A stretch of DNA of 64,000 nt from Asticcacaulis sp. UBA2476 (GTDB lineage: Bacteria; Pseudomonadota; Alphaproteobacteria; Caulobacterales; Caulobacteraceae), in NCBI GenBank assembly GCA_002342035.1, contig DDPE01000001.1, forward strand, positions 40,821 to 104,820, in the 5' to 3' direction. Within the stretch, counting starts at the first letter, position 1. Each line of letters opens with the position of its first letter. Positions 34,221 to 43,957 of this stretch are shown piece by piece. The translations under genes were made by a program, and so were the position numbers. A model generated the notes under the pieces. It was not told the origin of the DNA and made no database searches. It saw only the letters and a list, made by a program, of their open reading frames with translations.

Positions 34221-35117
34221 ATGGCGCTTTATAGCATGACTGGCTTTGCCAGACGCGATGGCCGCCATAGCGATGATTTGGGTGAAACGCGCTGGACGAT
34301 TGAGGTGCGCTCCGTCAATGGCCGCAGCCTTGATGTCAAATGCCGCTACCCGGCGGGCTATGAGCATCTCGACCGGCTGGCTAAAGAGCTGTGCAAGGTC
34401 AAGTTTCAGCGCGGGCAGATTGCGGTGAATTTTCAGATCACCACAGATGCCCCCAGAGCCGCGGTGACTATCAATGAATCCATGATTGATTTTTACCTTC
34501 GGGCTGGCGATGATCTGATCAAAAGCGGGCGCGTTAAGCCGCCGCGTTGGGACGGATTATTATCTCTGCGCGGGGTGTTGGAAGCGGCGGCGGACGAAGA
34601 CGCCGCAGATGATGGCAGGGCGTTTGAAGCCAGTCTGATTGACGATCTGAATAGCGTGCTTGAAGACCTGAAAGCCGCGCGTGGCCATGAGGGCGAGGCG
34701 CTGTTGCATATCCTCAACCACCATCTGGAAACCCTAACCATTGCGCGCCATGACGCCGAGGCGCTCGCTGGACAACAGTTGACGCATATCCGTGAACGCT
34801 TTGAGCGCCGTCTGACGGAGATCATGGGCGATACGGCTGAGTTTCAGGATCGTATCCTGCAGGAAGCGGCCGTGCTCGGCGTCAAGGCTGATGTCACCGA
34901 AGAACTGGACCGTTTGCGGGCCCACATTGAGGCGGCCCATGCCTTGTTGGGAGCCGAGACCTCACAGGGCCGAAAGCTTGATTTTCTGGCGCAGGAATTT
35001 ATGCGCGAAGCCAATACTTTGTGCTCCAAATCGACCCTGACCGAACTCACAAGCATCGGTCTGAATTTAAAATCAACGATTGATCAGTTTCGCGAGCAAA
35101 TCCAGAATGTTGAATAA
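34221..35117 (+). CDS. yicC: YicC family endoribonuclease
   Basis: A 298-residue protein with the N-terminal YicC signature MALYSMTGFARRDG and EVRSVNGRSLDVKCRYP, and the C-terminal DUF1732 block with GRKLDFLAQEFMREANTLCSKS. YicC proteins have been shown in some bacteria to be endoribonucleases. The ATG at 34221 is chosen over the TTG at 34215 because AAAGGA lies 7 bases before it. It overlaps the gmk start by 11 bases. Confidence 0.93.
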   Translation: MALYSMTGFARRDGRHSDDLGETRWTIEVRSVNGRSLDVKCRYPAGYEHLDRLAKELCKVKFQRGQIAVNFQITTDAPRAAVTINESMIDFYLRAGDDLIKSGRVKPPRWDGLLSLRGVLEAAADEDAADDGRAFEASLIDDLNSVLEDLKAARGHEGEALLHILNHHLETLTIARHDAEALAGQQLTHIRERFERRLTEIMGDTAEFQDRILQEAAVLGVKADVTEELDRLRAHIEAAHALLGAETSQGRKLDFLAQEFMREANTLCSKSTLTELTSIGLNLKSTIDQFREQIQNVE

Positions 35118-35748
35118 TCCCCGCATCCGTCGTGGCCTTATGCTGATCGTCGTCGCCCCGTCAGGCGCGGGCAAAACGTCCCTGTGTCGCCGCCTCATGG
35201 CCGATCACGAAGACCTCGATTTGTCGATTTCAGTGACCACCCGTGCGCCGCGTCCGGGCGAAGAGCATGGCCGCGACTATCACTTTATCAGCGATGCCCA
35301 AATGGATGAACTGATTGCTCAGGATGCATTGTTGGAGACCGCGGCGGTGCATGAGTTCCGGTATGGCACCCCGCGTGAGCCGGTCGAAAAAGCCTTGTCG
35401 CAAGGCAAGAACGTGTTGTTCGATATCGACTGGCAAGGGGCGCAGCGCATTTCGGTAAAGGCCCCGTCCGATGTGGTGCGGGTATTTATCCTGCCGCCCT
35501 CGATGTCTGAGCTTAAGCGCCGGCTGGTGGTGAGGGCTCAGGACGGCATGGATGTCATAGAGCGCCGCCTAAGCCGGGCTAAGGGCGAAATCGCCCATTG
35601 GGCCGAATATGATTACGTCATTCTCAATGATGATTTTGACCGCTCATATGCCGAACTGGCGCACATCTATCACGCCGAAGCGGCCCGCCGGTCGCGGGGG
35701 TTATGGATTGCGCCGTTCGTCGATGAACTCATGTCGGAGCCTCTATAG
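35107..35748 (+). CDS. gmk: Guanylate kinase
   Basis: A 213-residue kinase phosphorylating GMP to GDP. The P-loop APSGAGKTS is at ~18-25, and the GMP-binding TTRAPRPGEEHGRDYHF follows. FDIDWQGAQ is the Walker B region, and the C-terminal YVILNDDFD is normal. The start at 35107 lies inside the yicC end; the ATG at 35140 would remove most of the first strand. The stop shares the CTATAG hexamer with the stop of convergent rsmA. Confidence 0.96.
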   Translation: MLNNPRIRRGLMLIVVAPSGAGKTSLCRRLMADHEDLDLSISVTTRAPRPGEEHGRDYHFISDAQMDELIAQDALLETAAVHEFRYGTPREPVEKALSQGKNVLFDIDWQGAQRISVKAPSDVVRVFILPPSMSELKRRLVVRAQDGMDVIERRLSRAKGEIAHWAEYDYVILNDDFDRSYAELAHIYHAEAARRSRGLWIAPFVDELMSEPL

Positions 35749-36582
35749 CAGGCTGGCGAGTTTCAGAAACCGGTCTGGCGATACCGTTTCAGCGCGTGCG
35801 GTCGGATCAATTCTGGCCTGCTCTAACAGCGCTTCGCCGCCCAAAGGTTTAAGCGATGCGCGCAGCATCTTACGGCGTTGACCAAAAGCGGCGGCGGTGA
35901 CTTTTTCCAGTTTTCTGATCAGTTCCGCATCCGGCCGGTCGGTCTTTGGCGTCAGCTTGACGACCGCGCTGTCGACCTTCGGCGGCGGCGTGAAGGCGCG
36001 GGCGGGCAGATCCATCAGCTTTTCACAATTGCAAAGCACCTGAGCAATGACGCTCAGGCGCCCATAGTCATCACTATCCACAGGGGCCACCACGCGCAGG
36101 GCGACTTCTAACTGAAACATCAGGGTCATGCTCAGCGGCTGCCACGGGCCGGTCAGCCACTTGATCAACAGCGGTGTGCCGACATTATAGGGCAGGTTGG
36201 ACACCAGATGAGCGGCGTCCCCCAGATCGCGTTCGGCCAGCAGGACGCGTTCATCGGCCTTAACGGCATCGGCTTCGATCACGTCAAAGCGTGTACCGTA
36301 GGTATCATTAAGCTCAGTCAAAAGCTCGATAAAGCGGGCGTCTTTTTCAATGGCCAGCACCGATCGGGCCTCACTTTCCAGCAAAGCGCGGGTCAGGCCG
36401 CCGGGGCCGGGGCCGACTTCAATCACCACATCGCCGTCAAACGAACCACCCAGACGGACGATCTTACGCGTTATGTTGAGGTCGAGCAGAAAGTGCTGGC
36501 CGAAGCTTTTTTTGGCCATCAGCCCATGCTGTTCAAGGCTTTCGCGCAAACTCGGTAACTCATTTTGCGTTTTAGGCGTCAT
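35743..36582 (-). CDS. rsmA: 16S rRNA (adenine1518/1519-N6)-dimethyltransferase
   Basis: A 279-residue KsgA-type methylase acting in late 30S assembly. It has AKKSFGQHFLLDLN at the N-terminus, the SAM motif EVGPGPGGLT (~57), the adenine-binding NLPYNVGTPLL (~128) and a C-terminal helical domain with RRKMLRASLK. It overlaps pdxA by 11 bases, the common surA-pdxA-rsmA order. Last gene of the minus-strand lpt operon. Confidence 0.97.
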   Translation of the reverse strand: MTPKTQNELPSLRESLEQHGLMAKKSFGQHFLLDLNITRKIVRLGGSFDGDVVIEVGPGPGGLTRALLESEARSVLAIEKDARFIELLTELNDTYGTRFDVIEADAVKADERVLLAERDLGDAAHLVSNLPYNVGTPLLIKWLTGPWQPLSMTLMFQLEVALRVVAPVDSDDYGRLSVIAQVLCNCEKLMDLPARAFTPPPKVDSAVVKLTPKTDRPDAELIRKLEKVTAAAFGQRRKMLRASLKPLGGEALLEQARIDPTARAETVSPDRFLKLASLL

Positions 36583-37570
36583 GGCGCTTCATACTCAAAT
36601 CATGGGCGGTATGGATGGCCGCAATCAGGCTGTCGGGGCGAGCAATGCCCTGACCCGCAATCCCAAAGCCAGTGCCGTGGTCGGGTGAGGTGCGCACAAT
36701 CGGCAGACCCAGCGTAATGTTAACGCCGCCCCAGAAATCGAGCGTCTTGAGCGGGATCAGGCCCTGATCATGGTAGAGACAAATACAGGCGTCATAGGCC
36801 CCGCGCGCTTCATCGTGGAACAGGGTATCGGCGGGGAAGGGGCCTTTGATATCAATGCCCTGCGCCTGTAAATTCGCGATCACCGGCTTAAGCAGGTCGA
36901 TTTCTTCGCGACCGATGGTGCCATCTTCGCCCGCATGAGGGTTCAGCCCCGCCATGACCAGACGCGGCGATTTGATCCCAAAATCAGTTTTTAGGGCCTG
37001 ATGGGTGACGCGCACCGTGTGGGCCAGATCATCAGCGTTAAGGCGCTTTTTTACCTCGCAAAACGGGATGTGGATCGTCGCCAGCACCACCCGCAGGTCT
37101 TTGGCGGTCAGCATCATGATGGGGCCGCGCGCGCCGTCGTAAGGGGCGGGGGCGGTAAGGTTACCCAGATATTCGGTATGACCGGGAAAGCTGAACCCCG
37201 TGGCATAGAGCACGGATTTGGCGATGGGCGCCGTGATCAGCCCGCGCGCCGCACCTTCAAGACAGAGCGTCACCGCCTCTTCGATCCAGCGGACAATATG
37301 CGGGCCGTGGCGGCTGTCGGGGTGGCTCACAACGACCGGCGCAGTCACGGGCCGGTCAAGTACCGGCAGGCTGGCCGCAAACACCTTATGGGCGTCAGAT
37401 ATGTCCTGAATCGCCGCCACATCAGCCCCGGCCGTCTTGAGCGTTTGCGCATCACCGATCACGCAAAAACAAAGCTCAGGAAACCGCTTTAAGGTGTCCC
37501 AAGCTTTGAGAATAATCTCCGGGCCGATACCGCACGGGTCGCCCATAGTGATGACAAGCGGTTTGAGAAT
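36572..37570 (-). CDS. pdxA: 4-hydroxythreonine-4-phosphate dehydrogenase (probable ATT start)
   Basis: A ~332-residue enzyme of DXP-dependent pyridoxal phosphate synthesis. The signatures are TMGDPCGIGPEI, VVSHPDSRHGPH, FPGHTEYLGNL and the metal-site region LNPHAGEDGTIGREE and YHDQGLIPLKTLDF. The first ATG (37546) would begin directly at MGDPCG and delete the first beta-strand (PLVIT), which is conserved. It lies 32 bases from the nearest ribosome site. AAGGA at 37579-37583 is 8 bases before an in-frame ATT (37570) and 5 before an ATC (37573), so I place the start at ATT 37570. Between surA and rsmA. Confidence 0.85.
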   Translation of the reverse strand: MLKPLVITMGDPCGIGPEIILKAWDTLKRFPELCFCVIGDAQTLKTAGADVAAIQDISDAHKVFAASLPVLDRPVTAPVVVSHPDSRHGPHIVRWIEEAVTLCLEGAARGLITAPIAKSVLYATGFSFPGHTEYLGNLTAPAPYDGARGPIMMLTAKDLRVVLATIHIPFCEVKKRLNADDLAHTVRVTHQALKTDFGIKSPRLVMAGLNPHAGEDGTIGREEIDLLKPVIANLQAQGIDIKGPFPADTLFHDEARGAYDACICLYHDQGLIPLKTLDFWGGVNITLGLPIVRTSPDHGTGFGIAGQGIARPDSLIAAIHTAHDLSMKRHDA

Positions 37571-37589
37571 GATCCCAATCCTTTAAAGC

Positions 37590-38975
37590 TTATTTGTTCT
37601 CAATGGTCGCCTGATTGCGGACATCGCGCAGATAGCGGCGGCCCAGCATCGACAGGCGCTGATTGACGAGGCGATCTTCGATTTGCTCGCGCGTCGGTGC
37701 ATTTTCACCGGCCAGACGTTTGTCGCAGACGATCAGCACGTTCATGTTGGCATCATTGCGCATCGGAGCCGTGGTCTGGCCGACATTGAGTGGCTTTAAG
37801 GCCGCGGCATAGTCGTCGCGCAGTTCGCTGAGCGGGGTTTCCCCAAGGTCGGTCACCACGACACTGCCGTCAATGGTCGTATCGGTCAGGGCTCCACAGC
37901 CTTTTTGACTGTTGCGGAACGATTCCAGAGCCTTTTGCGCGGCCTCAACCCGTGAAGCCGGAGCGTCTGCACCCAACGATATGGCGGCCTGTTTCAGCGC
38001 CATAACCGAGTCAGAATTACCGTCGGTTTTTTCACGCAGATAATAGATATAGACCCCTTCGTCCGTGGTGATCGGCTGGGTCATCTGACCGCCACTCATG
38101 GTCTGCAGGACGGTTTCGATCTTGGGGTCAATTGTACCGGAAATCAGCCAGCCGGCATCACCACCATTGGCGGCTGACGGGGCGTTGGAAAATTGACGGG
38201 CAACCGATTGAAACGGAGCGGCACCGGAGGCAATTTGTTGGAACAGTTGCTGTGCTCCAGCCTGGGCTTCGGTGAGACCCCCGGCCAGATTGGGGTCGAG
38301 AAAGATTTCAGCGACCAGATATTGCGGCTTTTGGCTGTCGGCCGTGATCTTGGCCATATACGAATCGACCTGATCCTTACCGACGCGGGCCTTGGAATTA
38401 AAACGACCACCCACCAGACGCTGCCAGCCGGTTTCGGCGCGGATCTGGCTGCGCAGGGTTTGCGGATCAACGCCTGCCCGTTGCAGTTCGGCCACAAGCT
38501 GATCGTAACTCAGATTGCTCTGGGCCGCCATGCGGGTGATTTCTTCGGTGATTTCTTCTTCGTCAACCGTCAGTTCCCAGCGCTTGGCTTCCTGAAGTTC
38601 CAGACGTTCGTCAATCAGGCTGCGTAGCGCCTGCTGCTGAAAGGCTTCATAGTTTTGCTCGGTCACCTGCACGCCGGAGGTCACGATGAGCAACAGCATA
38701 CGCTGGCGCAGATCGTAGGATGAAATGAGCTCGTCATTGACGACAGCGATAATACCTTCGCGCAAAGCCGGACGCTGTGCCGGAGCAGGTTGAGCCGGTG
38801 CCGGTTGAGCTTGGGGTGCCTCGGCCTGAGCCATGACGGCTGGGGCGGCGCTTACCATCATCAAGCCTGCGCTCATAGCCAGAGCAGTCGTCTTAAACAT
38901 CATTTTTTTCAGGCTCATGATCATCAGTCGGGTTGTATCCGCACGGCAGGCAAAAGGCATGGACAGTCTTCTCAT
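37590..38975 (-). CDS. surA: SurA-like periplasmic chaperone / peptidyl-prolyl isomerase
   Basis: A 461-residue protein escorting outer-membrane proteins through the periplasm. The signal peptide best fits a start at ATG 38924 or 38918 (MSLKKMMFKTT ... AVMAQ); the outermost ATG adds 17-19 residues. A Pro/Ala/Gln linker precedes the SurA N-terminal domain (~75-210, IIAVVNDELISSYDLRQR). One parvulin domain (~225-330) has YLVAEIF and GGDAGWLI; a second is not obvious. It follows lptD, whose product is a known SurA client. Confidence 0.9.
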   Translation of the reverse strand: MRRLSMPFACRADTTRLMIMSLKKMMFKTTALAMSAGLMMVSAAPAVMAQAEAPQAQPAPAQPAPAQRPALREGIIAVVNDELISSYDLRQRMLLLIVTSGVQVTEQNYEAFQQQALRSLIDERLELQEAKRWELTVDEEEITEEITRMAAQSNLSYDQLVAELQRAGVDPQTLRSQIRAETGWQRLVGGRFNSKARVGKDQVDSYMAKITADSQKPQYLVAEIFLDPNLAGGLTEAQAGAQQLFQQIASGAAPFQSVARQFSNAPSAANGGDAGWLISGTIDPKIETVLQTMSGGQMTQPITTDEGVYIYYLREKTDGNSDSVMALKQAAISLGADAPASRVEAAQKALESFRNSQKGCGALTDTTIDGSVVVTDLGETPLSELRDDYAAALKPLNVGQTTAPMRNDANMNVLIVCDKRLAGENAPTREQIEDRLVNQRLSMLGRRYLRDVRNQATIENK

Positions 38976-39019
38976 GGTGACCGATAGCGTAGTTGGTCAT
39001 GAATGTGAAGCCACGGCCA

Positions 39020-41590
39020 TCAGCGAATATCATTAAAGTCTGAACCTGATGACCCTAATATGGCAAGGTTAAGGCGCAAAGATATTCCGCTTGACGCTTT
39101 TCCATTGGTGTTGCCCAAAATCGCCGTTTCGTCGCGTTCATACACGACTTCGACCCAGGTGCAGTCATCACGATAGATGGCGCTGATTTCAGACCGGCGC
39201 CAGGAATCGGTCTTCAGATCGCGATTGATCCGCATCGACGCGCCCCAGTTCTTCGTAAAGAAATGGCGGGCGTAAAGCTGAACGTCCTCATAGCGGCTGC
39301 CTTCAAAGCCGGTGACGACGGTGTTGGTCGTGTCCCACTGCACGGCGGTGTTGTCGACGATGTAGCGAACCGTGGCGACCGTGTTGGGGCGGTTGACAGT
39401 AAAGCCGACTTCGCCGCGGCGGATGCCACCGTCCTCAGAATCCAGACGCAGCTTTGAGTAGCCATAATAGCCGCCGTCGCCGGTTTTGAAGTCAGACGTT
39501 ACCACCCAGTCAGATGAGGTCTTAGCCAGACCCGACGGATCGTAAGACACTTTGACGCCCGTTGGAGAGGTGGCGGTCAAAAGATAAGTGTCTTCGACCT
39601 CATTGCGGAAGGTACGCCCGACCAGGGTTTTGAGGGTGGTGCCACTATCAAGCTGAACCTGGGCCTTTAAGCCAAGGCTGGCGCGGGCACCGCCTTCGTA
39701 AAGGTCATAACCCGGTGACTTATTGGCCTTGAAAAGGGTGGTTTCGTCATATTCAAAAACCTGACTGTCTTCGTTGGGAATCAGGCTCGACGATTTTGAT
39801 TTGGGTGACACCGCCAGTTGGGCAATCGGCGTCAGCACCACATCAAAGCCATCGAATTTGCGAATCATCGGGTAGCTGAGGTCGAGACCTGCGGTGGCCA
39901 GACTGCGCGAAACATTGGCGCTGCGGCCAGCCGAATCAAGGTCGTCGATGCGGTATTGATCATGGCGCGCCGACAGGAAGGGGGCAGCCTTTATACCATG
40001 ATTGGTCACGAAATCCCGGCGCCATTCCGCTCCAAGGGTCAGGCGCGCCGAATCGTAGCCGCTGGTGCCGTCGGAATCGTCAGGCGCAATCGGATCGCCA
40101 ACATAATCTTCGCGGAACAGGGCCACACCTGATGCGTTGAACTTGAAGCGGCCACCTGCGAATTCATTGATCGGGTTCCACTGAGCCTCGATCACCGGGG
40201 CCACCAGCGGATAGCGCTTGTTTGAGCCTGCCACCGGTCGGTTGCTGGAGGTGCCGATGTCCTGCAAGGCGGCGATGCGCAGGTTCTGGAACGTCGCCAT
40301 GGTCGCCGACACAAACGCGGTGTCGGTTTGGCGGGTCAGGTTAATCTGACTGATGAGTTGGCGCGATCCGGGGGTAAACACACCGCGATACTCATAGACA
40401 TCGCCGACCTGATAGCGCTCGAAAAAGTTGGCGCTGCCGGAATCGGACACGCGCTCAGCCGTGAAGCTCCAGCGCCAGTCCGGGTTAATCTTGAATTCGC
40501 CGTCGGCCAGAATATAGGAGCGGTCGGCTTTCTCACCCCACTTATTGCCATCATTATCGAAAAAGGCCTCACGGGTGTAACCGGCACGCACCGTGACGTC
40601 ACCGGAATAGAACCGGCGTCGCCAGGTCGTATTCAACAGCGGGGCTACTTTTTCGTTGAACTGAGGCGAGATGACCAGATCCTGATAGGGCGAAATGACC
40701 CACAGATAGGGCTGCTCATAGGACATGCCGCGCCGTTGTGACGAACCGATCTTGGGCATCAGCAGGCCTGACGAGGCCTTGGCGCTGGGGTCGGCGTGCC
40801 ACAGGATCGGGGTGTAGAACAACGGTACGCCGCGCATCTTAAAGATGGCGTTTTTATAGATCACGACGTTGCGTTTTTTATCCTGAATGATTTCGCCGGC
40901 TTGAAACGACCAGGTCGGGCCCTTGGTGGGCTCACCGGGCTTCACGCAGATTTCGCACGGCGTATAAAGCGCGTTGTTGAGGACGTTGGTGTCTTCATCG
41001 CGTCGTTCGACCCGCTCAGCAAATATCTTGGTGTTGTCAGGTTGGACCGAGGCGAAATTGGTGCCATAACCGGCGGTCAGGTCTTCGTTGACCTCCAGCG
41101 TGTCGGCATACTGGGTCGAGCCGTCCGGATTGATCATGACGGCATTGCCCTGCGCCAGGGTCTTACCCGTCGTTTTGTCGTAGCGCACCATATCGGCACG
41201 GATGATCCGGCCATGATGGCGGACTTCGACATTGCCGCGGGCGACAATCACGTTTTCGCTTTCAGTCACCACTTCGTCGGCTTCGACATAGGCCCCGTCC
41301 TGCGTCAGGCCGTCTTCGCCAACGACATAGCCCTCAGCCGGTGTGATCACCGGCCGCTCAGACGGCGTGCTTTTCAGCAGCGGAGAGGCTTCTGGCGTCG
41401 GTGCGTTTTGAGCGTGGGCGACGCCGCCCAGTACACCCGCCGCCAGCAGCGGGCTTATGCCAACCGTGAGGAAATAAACGAATTTTTTCAGCGCGGGCTT
41501 GTGCATGTCGGACGCTAAGGCGTTACCTTTCAGGCTGTCGGCGCGGCGCTTAAAGACGCGAAAGGCCGTGGAATTACGGATACTCGGCAT
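39020..41590 (-). CDS. lptD: LPS assembly outer membrane protein LptD
   Basis: An 856-residue outer-membrane translocon that inserts LPS into the outer leaflet. The signal peptide probably starts at the internal ATG 41506 (MHKPALKKF ... AHAQ). The N-terminal OstA-like jellyroll (~105-200) has VIVARGNVEVRHHGRIIRAD. The beta-barrel follows (~290-856). A Cys pair (TPCEIC, ~235) and a C-terminal Cys (YRDDCTWVEV, ~823) can form the disulfides needed for folding. Order lptF-lptG-lptD-surA on one strand. Confidence 0.95.
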   Translation of the reverse strand: MPSIRNSTAFRVFKRRADSLKGNALASDMHKPALKKFVYFLTVGISPLLAAGVLGGVAHAQNAPTPEASPLLKSTPSERPVITPAEGYVVGEDGLTQDGAYVEADEVVTESENVIVARGNVEVRHHGRIIRADMVRYDKTTGKTLAQGNAVMINPDGSTQYADTLEVNEDLTAGYGTNFASVQPDNTKIFAERVERRDEDTNVLNNALYTPCEICVKPGEPTKGPTWSFQAGEIIQDKKRNVVIYKNAIFKMRGVPLFYTPILWHADPSAKASSGLLMPKIGSSQRRGMSYEQPYLWVISPYQDLVISPQFNEKVAPLLNTTWRRRFYSGDVTVRAGYTREAFFDNDGNKWGEKADRSYILADGEFKINPDWRWSFTAERVSDSGSANFFERYQVGDVYEYRGVFTPGSRQLISQINLTRQTDTAFVSATMATFQNLRIAALQDIGTSSNRPVAGSNKRYPLVAPVIEAQWNPINEFAGGRFKFNASGVALFREDYVGDPIAPDDSDGTSGYDSARLTLGAEWRRDFVTNHGIKAAPFLSARHDQYRIDDLDSAGRSANVSRSLATAGLDLSYPMIRKFDGFDVVLTPIAQLAVSPKSKSSSLIPNEDSQVFEYDETTLFKANKSPGYDLYEGGARASLGLKAQVQLDSGTTLKTLVGRTFRNEVEDTYLLTATSPTGVKVSYDPSGLAKTSSDWVVTSDFKTGDGGYYGYSKLRLDSEDGGIRRGEVGFTVNRPNTVATVRYIVDNTAVQWDTTNTVVTGFEGSRYEDVQLYARHFFTKNWGASMRINRDLKTDSWRRSEISAIYRDDCTWVEVVYERDETAILGNTNGKASSGISLRLNLAILGSSGSDFNDIR

Positions 41591-41666
41591 AGAGAAATAT
41601 GATCAACAGGAACTTAATATTTAAAGCGCAAAGCGTGACAAGGCAATATGGCCTGATTACGGCAGC

Positions 41667-42809
41667 TTATCCGTCTTCAGTGTAAACCAGCAATGACATG
41701 GCCGCCAGAAGGGCAATAATCGGGGTCGCCCAGCCCGCCATAAACGCCGGAATGACTTCGGCCTTACCCATGGCTGAGCAAAGCTGGTTAAAGAAAAAGA
41801 CCGCAAACCCAAGACTGACGCCGTATATCGCCAGCTTCGCCATGCCACCTAACCGCATCAGCCGCAGCGAAAACACCGCCCCCAGCGCCGACATGGCCGC
41901 AAACATCAGCGGTGTCGCCAGCAATTGATGCAGCCTCAGACGATACGACGTGGCCGAAAAGCCGGAGCGTTCAATCTCGGCAATAGTGGGCGCCAGCGAC
42001 CAGAACGGCGTCGATTGGGCGGATATATATTTCTCAAACGCCGTCTGTGGATTCAAATTAGAATCGATCGACAGGGCATTGTAAAACAGCGCAGGTTCCC
42101 CCGCTGAGGCTTCGCGGGCGTTCTTGAGATCCCACATGCCGGGGCGGAGTATGGCCTCACGGGCATCGATGCGCTTGGTGAAGCTGGGCACGCCGGTCGA
42201 GTCAATATTATAGACCCAGAAGGTCGCATCGATCAGGTGGCCGATGCTTTTTTGTGAGGCTGCCCGGATAACGGTCTGGGTCTTACCCTCAGTATCGCCC
42301 TGACGCAGATAGATGTCGCCTTCCTTGGCCATGGCGGTGCCTTCGATACGGGCACGCACACGCTCATAGTTATCAGACAGATAGGTCGCCAGTGGATTAA
42401 GCGCGGTGACGGTAATCACCCCGATCATAAAGGCGGTGACCGATGCCGGGGTCACGAACCGCCAGGCTGACATACCGGCGGCCCGCATGGCGATCAGTTC
42501 TGAGCGGCGGTTCAGGTTCACAAAGGCGGCCAATGTGCCAAACAGAAAGGCGAACGGCAGTAGAACCAATATCACATTGGGCGATTTCAGCAGCATCAGG
42601 CCCAAAATCTGAAGGCTCGATAATTCCGTTCTGACGCCGAGGGATTTTGAGATTTCCACAAAATCGATCAGGAAAATAATGCTGGAAATCACCGCCAGCG
42701 CCACACCCGCCATGATGATGCAGCGCATCATGACGTAGTTTTCCAGCCGCCCGCGTTTTATCGGGTTGATGTAGCGCAGCCAGTTCATGCCGGTTATGCC
42801 CGTACTCAT
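41667..42809 (-). CDS. lptG: LPS export ABC transporter permease LptG
   Basis: A 380-residue YjgP/YjgQ-family permease with N-terminal helices at ~25-50 and ~70-90 and C-terminal helices after ~290, enclosing a periplasmic beta-jellyroll (~150-270). Motifs include YIKxxR-type GRLENYVMMR at the start and RAAGMSAWRF (~110). With LptF and LptB it extracts LPS from the inner membrane. Its start overlaps the lptF stop by 4 bases. Confidence 0.92.
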   Translation of the reverse strand: MSTGITGMNWLRYINPIKRGRLENYVMMRCIIMAGVALAVISSIIFLIDFVEISKSLGVRTELSSLQILGLMLLKSPNVILVLLPFAFLFGTLAAFVNLNRRSELIAMRAAGMSAWRFVTPASVTAFMIGVITVTALNPLATYLSDNYERVRARIEGTAMAKEGDIYLRQGDTEGKTQTVIRAASQKSIGHLIDATFWVYNIDSTGVPSFTKRIDAREAILRPGMWDLKNAREASAGEPALFYNALSIDSNLNPQTAFEKYISAQSTPFWSLAPTIAEIERSGFSATSYRLRLHQLLATPLMFAAMSALGAVFSLRLMRLGGMAKLAIYGVSLGFAVFFFNQLCSAMGKAEVIPAFMAGWATPIIALLAAMSLLVYTEDG

Positions 42810-43957
42810 CGCGATTGGCCTCCCGACGAAAGCGGTGTTAGTTCAAACAGTTGTGTTGATGACTTAGCACCCTTAACCCGGTCATTTTTATAAATTGCCT
42901 TGGCGCACAGGAAGATCAACGTCAGCGGTATTACATATTGCATGAAGTTCATGCCCGCTGAATTATTGCAGGCGGCTTCAACCCCAAAGCCCAATATGCG
43001 CACTCCGGCGGCAATGGATGAGACGATCATGATGCGCTTGGTGTAGCCTGAGCGGCTGAACCGCCCACCTAACACCCCAAGGGTCGCCAGCAGGACAAAA
43101 GCGATATTGTAGAGCGGCGAGGCGAGGCGGCTATGACCTTCGGCAAACAGCTTTTTCCAGTTACCACGCTCCCAGTCCATCGCCATGTTGGGATAAAACA
43201 GTTCATGCATCCAGCGGTCGGATTCTTTGTAATGCAGGAAATCATCCGAGGAGAAATAGTTCGTGATATCAAACGCATATTCTTCAAAGGTAAGATGATT
43301 TAGCACACCTTTGTCTGAAACCTGCTGCATCGAGCCTTTGCGCATGACCAGGCTTGAGGTGCCGTCTTTGCGCAGGATGCGGCCTTCTTTAGCGCTGTAG
43401 GTGCGGTCCATGCCGTCACCGCCGGGGGTACGGATAAATATCTGGCGCAGCAGCCCGTTCTGGTCGATGCGCTGCACATAGATGGTCAGGCCCGACTGCG
43501 TGGTCGAAAAATCACCCTCTCGGATCAGGGATGACGCCAAATCGGTTTTAACATTGTAAAGTTCCTGCCGCATCAGCCGCGAAGCCGCGGGCTGAATAAA
43601 CAGGTTCATCGCCAGACTCAGCATGGTGATATAGACGCCGAGGCGTAAGACCGGCGAGGCTATCCGCCACAGACTCATGCCTGATGCGTAACAGGCCACG
43701 ATTTCATGCTCATTATGCAGCCGGTTGAGGGCTACCAATGTGCCGACGAAAATCGCGATCGGAAACACCAGACTGGTAAGCTGAGGCAGGGCCAGAAAGC
43801 TGATTTTCAACAGCACCCACGCGCTTTGCCCCCGCTCAACAATGACGTCGAGCTGGTTGAGGCTTTGCGACAACATAGCCACCGCCGTGAGCGCCAGAAT
43901 GGCGGCGATCACAGGGAACCTCAGTTGACGGGAAATGTACCGTTCAACGGTGCGCAT
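42806..43957 (-). CDS. lptF: LPS export ABC transporter permease LptF
   Basis: A 383-residue partner of LptG. The ATG at 43957 (MRTVERYISRQL) matches the family N-terminus; the open frame continues upstream without conservation. Helices at ~15-35, 60-80 and 100-120 and after ~300 flank a periplasmic domain. CYASGMSLWRI (~95) is the coupling-helix region. First gene of the minus-strand block lptF-lptG-lptD-surA-pdxA-rsmA. Confidence 0.93.
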   Translation of the reverse strand: MRTVERYISRQLRFPVIAAILALTAVAMLSQSLNQLDVIVERGQSAWVLLKISFLALPQLTSLVFPIAIFVGTLVALNRLHNEHEIVACYASGMSLWRIASPVLRLGVYITMLSLAMNLFIQPAASRLMRQELYNVKTDLASSLIREGDFSTTQSGLTIYVQRIDQNGLLRQIFIRTPGGDGMDRTYSAKEGRILRKDGTSSLVMRKGSMQQVSDKGVLNHLTFEEYAFDITNYFSSDDFLHYKESDRWMHELFYPNMAMDWERGNWKKLFAEGHSRLASPLYNIAFVLLATLGVLGGRFSRSGYTKRIMIVSSIAAGVRILGFGVEAACNNSAGMNFMQYVIPLTLIFLCAKAIYKNDRVKGAKSSTQLFELTPLSSGGQSR

